64,000 nt of DNA from Allobaileyella intestinalis (GTDB lineage: Bacteria > Bacillota > Clostridia > Peptostreptococcales > Anaerovoracaceae). Positions 46,591-53,706 of this stretch are shown piece after piece. Within the stretch, counting starts at the first letter, position 1. Every line of letters starts with the position of its first letter. The notes under the pieces were generated by a model. That model was not told the origin of the DNA and did no database searches. It was given only the letters and a program-made list of their open reading frames with translations. The position numbers and the translations under genes are program-made. The stretch is taken from NCBI RefSeq assembly GCF_009695865.1, contig NZ_VUNB01000003.1, forward strand, positions 248,001-312,000. Direction: 5' to 3'.

Positions 46591-46627
46591 CCGGGCATTT
46601 CCGATGAAATGAGGAGGAAGGATTGTT

Positions 46628-47683
46628 ATGAGGAACCAGGAAAGACCGTCGCCGGTGGATATCGTCAACAGCCACAGAGAGGAGGTAGTCCGCAAAATCA
46701 TCCGTGACATGGGAGAGAACGGCCTTCAATGGTCCGCGCCCTATCTTCCGACCCTCAGCCCACGGAATCCAGTTTCGGGCACCGTCTATCGCGGCTCAAA
46801 CCGGCTCCACCTCGCCTTTGTGGGTTACATGCGCGGCATTGAGGACAACCGCTGGTGCACGTTCAATCAGATTCGCGACAAAGGGTGGCACCTGAAAAGG
46901 GGGTCCAAGGCCGCGATTATCGAAAAGTGGAAGGACCTTCCCCTGACCGGGAAGAACGAGGACACGGGAGAAGATGAGGTAGTCGGCCATTACCTTCGTT
47001 GTGTCGGCTACTGGAACGTGTTCAACGCCGGGGATATCGACGGCATTCCCCCGGCACCGGAGGGGCCGCAGCACCAATCGGATTATACGGCGGGAATTGC
47101 CGAGAACCTGATTCGCTCCTCCCGTTGCCCGGTCAACGAGTCCAGCCTGTATACCGGCATGGCCGCGTACTCCCCGGGGAAAGACTGCATCCTGATTGCG
47201 CCGCGCGGCACGTTCCGGTCTGACGAGTCCTTCACACGGACCCTGCTCCACGAGATGACCCATTCCACGGGGCACCCCTCGGCCCTGAACCGGGAGTGCT
47301 CGGTCCGGTTCGGAAGCCCGGAGTATGCGGAGGAAGAGCTGGTAGCGGAACTCGGAAGCCTGTTTCTCTCCTCGGACCTCGGCATCCAGAATGCGGAGTT
47401 GGAGGGAGACTTCTACCGGAACCACGTTTCCTACCTGCAATCATGGATGAAGGCGTTGGAGAATGACCCCGCCTACCTGTTCAAGGCGGCAGGAAAGGCC
47501 GATAAGGCCGACACCTACATCTTCACCCGGTATGAGGAACAGCTGAAAAAGGACCGCGACAGCCCCGCTCCCGGGAGGGAGGAACCGGGACTCTCCCTCA
47601 AGACGGAATCGACCGCCATGCTTGACGCATCCCGGGGGGTTAATACTGCGGGCGGGAGAGAAAGGCGCGTAGAAGCGCGCTAA
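46628..47683 (+). CDS. ardC: ArdC-type antirestriction protein with zincin domain
   Basis: A 351-residue protein expected to protect incoming element DNA from restriction. The N-terminal ArdC domain binds single-stranded DNA (GLQWSAPYLPTLSPRNPVSG, FNQIRDKGWHLKRGSKA). The C-terminal zincin-like domain has the metal motif HEMTH (H208-H212) followed by STGHPSALNRE and a distal EEELVAELG acid. The ATG follows AGGAGGAAGGATT. The gene is behind an attenuator-like leader, consistent with expression limited to special conditions such as entry into a new cell. Confidence 0.88.
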   Translation: MRNQERPSPVDIVNSHREEVVRKIIRDMGENGLQWSAPYLPTLSPRNPVSGTVYRGSNRLHLAFVGYMRGIEDNRWCTFNQIRDKGWHLKRGSKAAIIEKWKDLPLTGKNEDTGEDEVVGHYLRCVGYWNVFNAGDIDGIPPAPEGPQHQSDYTAGIAENLIRSSRCPVNESSLYTGMAAYSPGKDCILIAPRGTFRSDESFTRTLLHEMTHSTGHPSALNRECSVRFGSPEYAEEELVAELGSLFLSSDLGIQNAELEGDFYRNHVSYLQSWMKALENDPAYLFKAAGKADKADTYIFTRYEEQLKKDRDSPAPGREEPGLSLKTESTAMLDASRGVNTAGGRERRVEAR

Positions 47684-47715
47684 AAGAAAGCGTGGAGAAA
47701 TTCCGCAGCGTATAG

Positions 47716-47721
47716 TATAAT
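47716..47721 (+). promoter_or_regulatory. Possible -10 box before the vapD-linked genes
   Basis: A perfect TATAAT within an unusually AT-rich gap of the element, about 45 bases before the next start codon. No good -35 box is seen, so it may need an activator or an alternative sigma factor. Confidence 0.35.
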
Positions 47722-47765
47722 AGAAAAACAGCAAGAAAGAATGATAGTAAGAAAGGAGTATAGCG

Positions 47766-48098
47766 ATGGCTACATTGCAGACATCTCTTTGGCATTTTAC
47801 AATCGAGTTCGACGAGAGAAAGGCCGCTGCGCACGGGACCACTGCGGAAGAGCTCTACGACCGCGTGGGGGCCTTCGTGGAGCCCTACGGCAACGTCCGC
47901 GTCGGGCGCGGAACGTGGCAGGCGCGCGACGCGCGCTCCGGCTTCCGCGCGCAGTGCCCCGCCGTCTGCGACCTCTCCAAGCAGAAATGGGTCATGCAGA
48001 ACGTGAGGAGCTGGGTGACGTTCGAGGGGGACGCACAGGGAGAGGACTACCTCGCCGTCATCGGCAGGGTCCGCCCGCGCCTTCTGTGTGCCGAGTAA
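47766..48098 (+). CDS. Unknown protein next to the vapD-like gene
   Basis: A 110-residue soluble protein starting MATLQTSLWHFTIEFDE, with no recognised family. GAAAGGAGTATAGCG precedes the ATG. It ends nine bases before the VapD-like gene, so the two are probably one unit with their own promoter region. In some VapD systems a small partner protein is encoded next to the ribonuclease; whether this is such a partner is a guess. Confidence 0.5.
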   Translation: MATLQTSLWHFTIEFDERKAAAHGTTAEELYDRVGAFVEPYGNVRVGRGTWQARDARSGFRAQCPAVCDLSKQKWVMQNVRSWVTFEGDAQGEDYLAVIGRVRPRLLCAE

Positions 48099-48107
48099 GG
48101 CCACTGT

Positions 48108-48563
48108 ATGGAATACGGCAGAAAAGAGTTTCACTTTGACCTTGACGTGGAGCTGCTGAAGCAGCACTACCCTTCCACCGACAACGCACAATCCGCTTAC
48201 AAGAGGGCATGGTCGGATATCAAGGGGTTCATGGAAATGCATGGGTTTACTCATTCACAATACTCCGGTTATGAGTCCGAGAGTCCCATGTCATACATGG
48301 AAGCTTATGTTGTAGTAGACGAGTTGCATGAGGTGTTCCCATGGTTCGCCGAGTGTGCGCAGGCTGCCACGCTGACGGAAATAGGCGAGCGGCATGACGT
48401 GCTCGAATACCTCCATCGGAAGGGACCGGAGAACCCGAGGGACCCGCAGGGAGAGCGGGGCATCTCTCTTTACGGTGAGGTGTCGGAAGCGCGGGCCGCA
48501 TCAGACGCGCTCGAAGAGCGCAGGGGGCAGGAACAAGACCTGCGTCATCCAAACGAGCGATAG
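48108..48563 (+). CDS. VapD-like protein (Cas2-like fold)
   Basis: A 151-residue protein. The first 110 residues match the Firmicutes VapD pattern: FHFDLDVELLKQHYPS at the start, then AWSDIKGFMEMHGF and SYMEAYVVVDEL, then an LTEIGERHDV ending strand. VapD proteins share the ferredoxin-like fold of Cas2, and some are ribonucleases acting as toxins. The aspartates of FDLD are at the position of the Cas2/VapD active site. A 40-residue charged tail is extra. It ends just before a strong hairpin that separates it from the minus-strand block. Confidence 0.72.
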   Translation: MEYGRKEFHFDLDVELLKQHYPSTDNAQSAYKRAWSDIKGFMEMHGFTHSQYSGYESESPMSYMEAYVVVDELHEVFPWFAECAQAATLTEIGERHDVLEYLHRKGPENPRDPQGERGISLYGEVSEARAASDALEERRGQEQDLRHPNER

Positions 48564-48572
48564 AGGAATAGT

Positions 48573-48604
48573 AGCGGGCCAGTCCGGATGGGCTGGCCCG
48601 CTTT
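48573..48604. terminator. Hairpin between convergent blocks of the ICE
   Basis: AGCGGGCCAG pairs perfectly with CTGGCCCGCT around a 10-base loop. It lies between the stop of the vapD-like gene (plus) and the stop of the coiled-coil gene (minus). The T-runs are short on both sides, so it is a moderate bidirectional terminator. Confidence 0.65.
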
Positions 48605-48608
48605 CAGC

Positions 48609-49127
48609 TTATGCGACAATCTGCCAGATGGCGTGTCCCAGAAGGCAGAGCGCGAGTATCAGGACCGTCCACTTCCCGTAGTAGAACAGCCTGTCTGGCA
48701 GGGTTATCATCCCGAGACGCTCGATGCGGCGGCGGGATTCCAGAACCAAGGTGTCGATGTATTTCCTGTTGCGTTCGGTTACCTCACCGATGCTCTTGAC
48801 AGTCAGCTCCTCAGCATCCTTCTGCACCTTGCTGACGCCGCTTAACGCGGCGAGCTGTGCGACACGGGTGCTGTCTGCCGCATCGTTCCGCATGCGCTGC
48901 ACCTCATCCAGCACATCCCTCATCTGGCTGAGCATCTGTCGCATCTGTTCGGCAGTCTGTTCGTTCTTTTCCGCCTGCCTGTCAATAGACTCCTGCACCT
49001 TCAGGAGTGCCCCAACGATATCGGAGCCGCTCAGCTCCTCTTCCGCAAGGGTGTTCTCGTCGTTCGCAGCGTCCGCGAAGCCTTCCTGATAAAGCTCGTT
49101 TGCCGCTTCCCTGCTCTGCATGGCCAT
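48609..49127 (-). CDS. Coiled-coil protein with C-terminal membrane anchor
   Basis: A 172-residue protein. Residues 35-140 are strongly helical and charged (ESIDRQAEKNEQTAEQM, then DEVQRMRNDAAD), suggesting a coiled coil, and the last 25 residues are one hydrophobic helix, so it is a tail-anchored protein facing the cytoplasm. ATG 49127 lies five bases after AAGGAGG. It is the last gene of the minus-strand mobilization block; a role in holding the relaxosome at the membrane is a guess. Confidence 0.6.
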   Translation of the reverse strand: MAMQSREAANELYQEGFADAANDENTLAEEELSGSDIVGALLKVQESIDRQAEKNEQTAEQMRQMLSQMRDVLDEVQRMRNDAADSTRVAQLAALSGVSKVQKDAEELTVKSIGEVTERNRKYIDTLVLESRRRIERLGMITLPDRLFYYGKWTVLILALCLLGHAIWQIVA

Positions 49128-49137
49128 TTTGACCTCC

Positions 49138-49452
49138 TTAACCGATTGCTTTGTTCTGCGCGCTGTCCTCGGCGGCCAGCGTGCGCATTTCCGACAGAAG
49201 TTTTTCCGGAGAAACACCCAGTGCGTCTGCGAGAGAGAAGAACGTTCCAAGATTCGGAAGACGGCGGAAGTCTTCGCTGTTCCTCATTGCGGCATAAAAG
49301 CCGGAAGAACTCATGCCGCTCGCGGCTATGACGCTGGCGAGGGGCATTTCCTGCCTTCTGGCTATCCTGTGTACGGCGTCCGGAAGGTGTTGCAGCTCCG
49401 GGTGGGCTTCACGCAGGCGTTGCATTTGTGTCCTGTGGGTCTTTGACACCAT
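49138..49452 (-). CDS. Xre-family helix-turn-helix regulator
   Basis: A 104-residue DNA-binding protein. The helix-turn-helix is in residues 35-80 (MPLASVIAASGMSSSGFYAAM, then LFTFFSLADALGVS-like recognition and dimer helices). The family usually represses its own operon and nearby transfer genes. ATAAGGAG precedes the ATG. It lies between the relaxase and the coiled-coil gene, all on the minus strand. Confidence 0.75.
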   Translation of the reverse strand: MVSKTHRTQMQRLREAHPELQHLPDAVHRIARRQEMPLASVIAASGMSSSGFYAAMRNSEDFRRLPNLGTFFSLADALGVSPEKLLSEMRTLAAEDSAQNKAIG

Positions 49453-49460
49453 GTGGCTCC

Positions 49461-50714
49461 TTATCCTCGCTCGTCGTTTCTGTGCCCGGCGTCACGGGCG
49501 GCACCTCCACGCTGCCTTCCCTGTTCCACCTGTCCGCTACCGCCACGGGAGCGCCCTGTCTGAGACTTCCGCACAGGGGTATCGGCTGCCATTTCAGCCC
49601 TCAGCTCGTCCGCTCCACGCCAGTAGGCAAGCAGGTCTCTGCGAACCTCGCTGTCGTTTGCGATATCCTCCGGCGGACGCCTGAGCCTGAGCTTCGGAAT
49701 TTCCTCCAAGGTCCGGCCCTTCATGGCATGGACCTCCCTGCGGTACTCCTGATACGCCTGCCGTATCTCGCCGAGATACTGCTTCGTGAGGTTCTGGACA
49801 TGCGCCTGCGCTTCCTGCTTCTGCCGCGCCGTATTTGCCGCGCTGGCTCCCCTCCCTCGTATATCCTTCGCGAGGTTGCTGCGGAAGGCTGCTTGAAGCC
49901 CCGTCTCGTCCAGCAGGGCATCGAGTTTTTTTATCGAGAAGGAGTAGCGGGCGTTGTCCCGGTCGGTTGCGTACAGCCTTCCGTTCCGGAACTGCGTATC
50001 GACGCCCCATGATTCCAGCTGCTCGCGGTACTCGTAGATGCTTTCCGCCTTCGTGGCGGCGAGACGGCACAGTTCGCGCAGGTTCGTCTTGTAGGAGGAA
50101 CCGCCGCGTGCGGCGATTGCCCGCTCGACTTTGGATGGCTGCTTTGCGTGGACGGTAGAGTTCTTTGCACCCTCCTCCACCTGCCGTAGATTCCACGCCC
50201 CATCCATTGACCGAATCCGCTTTGCGCGCGCCCGCTTTGCATCCGCCCCGCGTCCCTCGTTCAGGCGGTTTCCGGTTGACAGGTCGCTGCGGTTGATGAC
50301 CATGTGGACGGCGTAGCGGTGCGTCCCGTCCGCCTTGCAAAACTCGTTGTGAAGGGCCATGACCACCTGCTGGTGCGGATAGTAGGTGGAGATGTACTCC
50401 TTTGCGTACCGCATGCAGTCCTCGGGGCGGAGGGTTCCGCCGTTGAGGTCGCATTCGTCGGGATTGAAGCCGAGTATCTGGTGATAGAGAATCGTGTTCT
50501 TGGCGGTCTTTCCGTCTTTGCCTTTCCGTGATGCCTTGTTGTGACCGAAGCTCTCCCGCGTTTTGTCCATGAACCACGCCCAGCGTTTCAGGTCCGGGCA
50601 GAGGTCCATGTTCTGGCTGTCCCGCAGCAGAACCTTCTTGTCGTTGTTGATGTAGTTGCGCAGGTTCTTCTGATGGCGGCCGCTGGAAACGCTGGTCTGT
50701 TTGATGATGGTCAA
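49461..50714 (-). CDS. Relaxase/mobilization nuclease, MOBP-like
   Basis: A 417-residue DNA strand transferase that nicks oriT and leads the strand through the T4SS. Near the N-terminus a tyrosine (Y21 in LRNYINNDKK) is the likely nucleophile. The metal site is H122, H132 and H137 with N141, in the relaxase pattern LHNEF, then THRYAVHMVIN. The C-terminal half is helical and basic. The start is TTG at 50714 with AAAGGGGG eight bases upstream; the frame continues upstream but that part is antisense-like sequence overlapping mobC. Confidence 0.87.
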   Translation of the reverse strand: MTIIKQTSVSSGRHQKNLRNYINNDKKVLLRDSQNMDLCPDLKRWAWFMDKTRESFGHNKASRKGKDGKTAKNTILYHQILGFNPDECDLNGGTLRPEDCMRYAKEYISTYYPHQQVVMALHNEFCKADGTHRYAVHMVINRSDLSTGNRLNEGRGADAKRARAKRIRSMDGAWNLRQVEEGAKNSTVHAKQPSKVERAIAARGGSSYKTNLRELCRLAATKAESIYEYREQLESWGVDTQFRNGRLYATDRDNARYSFSIKKLDALLDETGLQAAFRSNLAKDIRGRGASAANTARQKQEAQAHVQNLTKQYLGEIRQAYQEYRREVHAMKGRTLEEIPKLRLRRPPEDIANDSEVRRDLLAYWRGADELRAEMAADTPVRKSQTGRSRGGSGQVEQGRQRGGAARDAGHRNDERG

Positions 50715-50749
50715 CGGCAAAACCCCCTTTCTGCAAGAGCCGGGTTCTC

Positions 50750-51157
50750 TCACTGGAAATCCTTCTCCGCCGGAATTGCGCCGTCTTCTTTCATGATAAA
50801 TACGTTGCCCTTCTCGGCTTCCCGCAGCAAGGCGGAGAGTGCGTCTTCTACGGCAAGAAGCAAATCGCACTCCCGGCTCAATACTTGTTCTGCGCGCTCG
50901 GCATCGAAGGCCTTTACCCCGTAGGTGTTGAGGAACTTCATAAACTGGTTCAGGTTGACGCCCTGCTTTGTCAACTCGAAAACGGCATCCCTGAGTGGCG
51001 TGGTGTCGATGACGTTTATCGTCCCGTCCCGCGAGTGGATGAGTGAATGACGCACGTAATCGGATGCCGTCATCCCCGCTTTTCTCGCTTTGCGCTTGAT
51101 GGTTTTTCGTTCCTTCTCCGTCACGCGAACCTTCAGCCATATCTTTCTGTTCTCCAA
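50750..51157 (-). CDS. MobC-family relaxosome protein
   Basis: A 135-residue DNA-binding accessory protein. The N-terminal IWLKVRVTEKERKTIKRKA, then AGMTASDYVRHSL has the ribbon-helix-helix pattern, and the second half has the MobC-type GVNLNQFMKFLNTYG. It would bind oriT and help the relaxase. The start is TTG at 51157 with AAGGAG seven bases upstream. The oriT-like segment begins directly upstream, and the relaxase follows 35 bases downstream. Confidence 0.85.
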   Translation of the reverse strand: MENRKIWLKVRVTEKERKTIKRKARKAGMTASDYVRHSLIHSRDGTINVIDTTPLRDAVFELTKQGVNLNQFMKFLNTYGVKAFDAERAEQVLSRECDLLLAVEDALSALLREAEKGNVFIMKEDGAIPAEKDFQ

Positions 51158-51238
51158 TCGCTTCTCCTTACTTTCCAAACGGTGCCGCCGCCGTTTACTA
51201 GATGAACGAAACCGGAGGGGCAGAATGCCGACTCCGGA

Positions 51239-51540
51239 ATTTTCCGCCACGGAAAATCGGCGGTTTCTTTTCACTCACGGAAGGCTCCTAAAGCACTCCG
51301 CGAGCAAGATGGAAGGGAGGACAAAACTCCACTTTAGTGGAGTTTGTGGCCACGCTTCCTACATCTTGCAACTCGAAGAGCAGCGCAGCTGGTGAGCACT
51401 GATATTCTATCAGTGCGAGAGCATAAGGGAGGGAGGAAAACGGTGTGCCGCCGCACCGTTTTCCTCCCTCCCTTATGCGGGGTTTCCGGTAGCGCCGGAA
51501 ACCAGAAAAGGCCGGGCGCTTTGTTTGCTCCGGCCTTTTC
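51239..51540. other. Putative oriT region rich in inverted repeats
   Basis: About 400 non-coding bases (51158-51566) between mobC and the partition pair. Inverted repeats: ATTTTCCG/CGGAAAAT (51239-51257), AAACTCCAC/GTGGAGTTT (51324-51345), GCACTGATA/TATCAGTGC (51396-51416), a perfect 25-bp pair (51421-51478), GGTTTCCGG/CCGGAAACC (51481-51503) and GAAAAGGCCGG/CCGGCCTTTTC (51505-51540). Between the second and third is CATCTTGC (51362-51369), which fits the MOBP nick-site consensus YATCYTG/Y. The last pair may also be a terminator for the ParA operon. Confidence 0.7.
51421..51478. repeat. Perfect 25-bp inverted repeat
   Basis: Bases 51421-51445 and 51454-51478 are exactly complementary around an 8-base loop TGCCGCCG. 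The arms carry GGGAGGGAGG on one side and CCTCCCTCCC on the other. No T-run follows, so it does not look like an ordinary terminator; cruciform extrusion or single-strand folding during transfer is more likely. Confidence 0.9.
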
Positions 51541-51566
51541 TTGGGTCTGCTCTCTGCGCGAAGCCT

Positions 51567-51788
51567 TTAGCCCAGTTCCCTTTTCAACAGACGGGTGATG
51601 AGCTGGGTCATGCTCTCGCCGGTCTCAAGGCGGTGCAGGCTCGCCTTGTAATGGAGGTCGGCAGGGATGCGGATGTTGAGAACCTTCATTTCTTCCTTTC
51701 CGTCTGACCTGCCGCGCTCTCCACGGTTTCTGATTTTCTCCTGCTCGCGCTTGGATTTTTCGGCTGATGCCATAAATGCATTACTCAT
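51567..51788 (-). CDS. Ribbon-helix-helix DNA-binding protein, ParA partner
   Basis: A 73-residue protein whose C-terminal 40 residues (MKVLNIRIPADLHYKASLHR, then TGESMTQLITRLLKRELG) form a ribbon-helix-helix domain; the N-terminus is basic and flexible. Its start overlaps the end of the ParA gene by eight bases. Such small proteins act as the centromere-binding partner and repressor in ParA-type partition systems. Confidence 0.75.
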   Translation of the reverse strand: MSNAFMASAEKSKREQEKIRNRGERGRSDGKEEMKVLNIRIPADLHYKASLHRLETGESMTQLITRLLKRELG

Positions 51789-52353
51789 GATGCTTCTCCG
51801 CTTCCTTCGTTACCTTGTCCGCCAGCTCTTCCAGTGCGGGGATGGCGTGACAGCGTTTGTTGTACTCTGCTACGGACTTTCCGGCTGCCGCCGCCCGGGA
51901 CAGGGCTGCGGCACGTGGAATCTTGGCGAGGACCGGAATGCCTTCCTCTTCCAGATACGCCACCAGCTCGCGGTCAAGGCTTCCGAAGACATAGAAATTG
52001 TTTATCAAAAGGAAGATGCCCGCCTGTGTTCCGGATTCCCTCGCCAGCTCGTAGGTCCGCATGGTTGGTTCCATGTCCCGCGTGCTCGGAAGCATCGGAA
52101 TTAGGATGAGGTCCGCATCGCGGCACCATTCGCGAATTCCGTCCTTGAGGACTCCGGCGGTATCTACTACTTGGAAGTCGCACTGTTCTGCCTGCTCCGG
52201 TTCCAGACAAGCTTCGTGTACGCTTCCTCCCTGCGGGTCGGTGGAGACGAACGCCACGGTCCTGCCCCGGCGCTCAAGCGCAAAAGCAAGCTCGTCGGCG
52301 ATGGTGGTTTTCCCGACGCCGCCCTTCTGGTTCAGAAACAGAATCGTGAACAT
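51781..52353 (-). CDS. parA: ParA-family partition ATPase
   Basis: A 190-residue deviant Walker ATPase. The signature NQKGGVGKTT is at residues 8-17, followed by STDPQGGS and the VVDTAG switch. It is short and lacks an N-terminal DNA-binding domain, as in type Ib partition systems. ATG 52353 follows GGAAAGGA by nine bases. With the overlapping ribbon-helix-helix gene it would help keep the excised, replicating element in the cell. Confidence 0.88.
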   Translation of the reverse strand: MFTILFLNQKGGVGKTTIADELAFALERRGRTVAFVSTDPQGGSVHEACLEPEQAEQCDFQVVDTAGVLKDGIREWCRDADLILIPMLPSTRDMEPTMRTYELARESGTQAGIFLLINNFYVFGSLDRELVAYLEEEGIPVLAKIPRAAALSRAAAAGKSVAEYNKRCHAIPALEELADKVTKEAEKHHE

Positions 52354-52513
52354 CTGTGTTCGTCCTTTCCGCCCGAAGGCAAATTCTTGAAATGTTACGC
52401 GGCTGAATCTGGCCCGGCGGCCAGCACCGGGCACCCGCCCCTTGCCTTAACCGCGTTGGTTGCCCGGTCGTTTTCCATAGTCAGTCTCCCTTGCCGCCCT
52501 CAGCGTCCTTCCG

Positions 52514-52762
52514 CTACCAGACCTTTTCCTCGCCGGTGTAGGTGTCGGTGATGACCGAACGGGCTCGGCTCCACGCCAGATGGAGTTCCTGTTCTCTGCA
52601 ACGCTTCCAGAACGCAAGATAGCCATTCCCGGTGAAGCCGACCATTATCTGGTCTCCGGCCATGTCCATCCGGTCCTCTTCGGGAGTGGACTCAAGGTAG
52701 CCATCCATCACGGACCTGCCTTCCATGCCAGAAACCTCGCGAGTGTAGACGTAGCGTGCCAT
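52514..52762 (-). CDS. ICE protein of unknown function, 82 residues
   Basis: A small acidic and aromatic protein starting MARYVYTREVSGMEG and ending TYTGEEKVW. No family is recognised. AGGAG lies six bases before the ATG. It is the first gene of the minus-strand block; the 161-base gap to parA has no obvious terminator. An AT-rich promoter-like stretch (TTTTAC, 16 bases, TATATT on the minus strand, about 52806-52833) could start this block. Confidence 0.5.
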   Translation of the reverse strand: MARYVYTREVSGMEGRSVMDGYLESTPEEDRMDMAGDQIMVGFTGNGYLAFWKRCREQELHLAWSRARSVITDTYTGEEKVW

Positions 52763-53036
52763 TCATGTCTCCTATCAGCCGCTTGCCATACTTCCATACT
52801 ACAAATATAGCAAACTACCATTCTTGTAAAATAGAAAGGCAGTAACATCCACATCCTCTACACGCCCGCCAAGAGGTTCCTGCCGAGGAGAAGGACTGTC
52901 CGCCGCTTGAAGCAGTTTTCAATGCTTTCGATGGCCGTAGAGTTCCAAACAAAACTCGAAGGCCGTCGGAAGGGTTGGAAACTGCGGGCGTCAATGGCAA
53001 AATAGCAGGTGGCTCCGGATGAGAGAAAGGATTCTT

Positions 53037-53396
53037 ATGGCCACAATTTCTGATTACGACGAGAAGATAGAAAAGAAGAAGGATGAAATCGTTCGGCTCG
53101 AAGCCCGCAGGAAAGCCCTTCTCCGAAAGGAGCGGGAGAGGGAGAGAAAGTGGAAGACGGCCTTCCAGAACACCATCGGGGAAATTGTGGTGCAGGCGGT
53201 CGGATGCGGATGGCAGGAGCTTAACCTTGAGCTGTTTCAGGCTTGGCTAGAGGAAGCCATCGGCGGAAGTCAGCCGCCGGTTGTCCTTTCGGAGTCCACG
53301 CCGGAGGATGCGAAGAAGCGCTGCGATGCCTTCCGCAAAAAACCGCCTGTCGGCAGGAAGGCGGGCATGGGAGACGGGGCGTCAGATTTGCAATAG
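53037..53396 (+). CDS. ICE coiled-coil protein of unknown function, 119 residues
   Basis: Residues 5-45 are a very charged helix (DEKIEKKKDEIVRLEARRKALLRK-type heptads), followed by a small globular part and a basic tail. GAGAAAGGATTCTT precedes ATG 53037. A strong terminator follows directly, so it is probably a single-gene unit. Small proteins of this kind, often annotated as unknown, are frequent beside mobilization genes in Tn1549-like elements. Confidence 0.55.
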   Translation: MATISDYDEKIEKKKDEIVRLEARRKALLRKERERERKWKTAFQNTIGEIVVQAVGCGWQELNLELFQAWLEEAIGGSQPPVVLSESTPEDAKKRCDAFRKKPPVGRKAGMGDGASDLQ

Positions 53397-53425
53397 GTTT
53401 CGTATGGGGAAAACAGACGCAACGT

Positions 53426-53456
53426 GAAAAGGCCAGCCGGGAAGGCTGGCCTTTTC
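53426..53456. terminator. Strong bidirectional terminator
   Basis: A perfect 13-pair stem (53426-53438 with 53444-53456) over a 5-base loop, with A-run and T-run on the outer sides, 30 bases after the preceding stop. Confidence 0.92.
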
Positions 53457-53706
53457 TTGTCTGCCCCGGAACACAGTTCCAAGCAGAAAGGACGCTGCCT
53501 ACTATAACGCACCGTCTTCACAGACGCAAGTTTTCGTCCTGGCTGGCACGGAGGACGCTTTTCACGTGTCACTTATGGGCGATGAAGGAACTGTGAACTG
53601 GAAACCATGCCCGGTTTGCGTGTAGAAAGATAGTATAGTAGCAACCTAGTAAAGTAGCATACAAGCACGATAGATTGCCCCGCATCTAGCAGAAAGGACA
53701 AACGAG
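53457..53706 (+). other. Leader region of the replication genes
   Basis: 250 bases upstream of the replisome organizer. It contains a frame open to a TAG at 53623 that lacks a start codon (possible gene remnant), then two adjacent 16-base direct repeats (53631-53646 and 53647-53662, TAGTATAGTAGCAACC and TAGTAAAGTAGCATAC) in an AT-rich stretch, then GCAGAAAGGAC, the ribosome site used by several genes of the element. Confidence 0.5.

Noticed and set aside
50715-51140. N-terminal extension of the relaxase frame into mobC
   Set aside because: The extra residues are arginine- and histidine-rich and come from the reverse reading of mobC in another frame. A TTG with a strong ribosome site at 50714 gives a normal relaxase start.
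52815-53000. A 61-codon minus-strand frame and a short plus-strand frame in the gap before 53037
   Set aside because: Neither has a ribosome site with a normal start codon nor a familiar product; composition alone is not enough.
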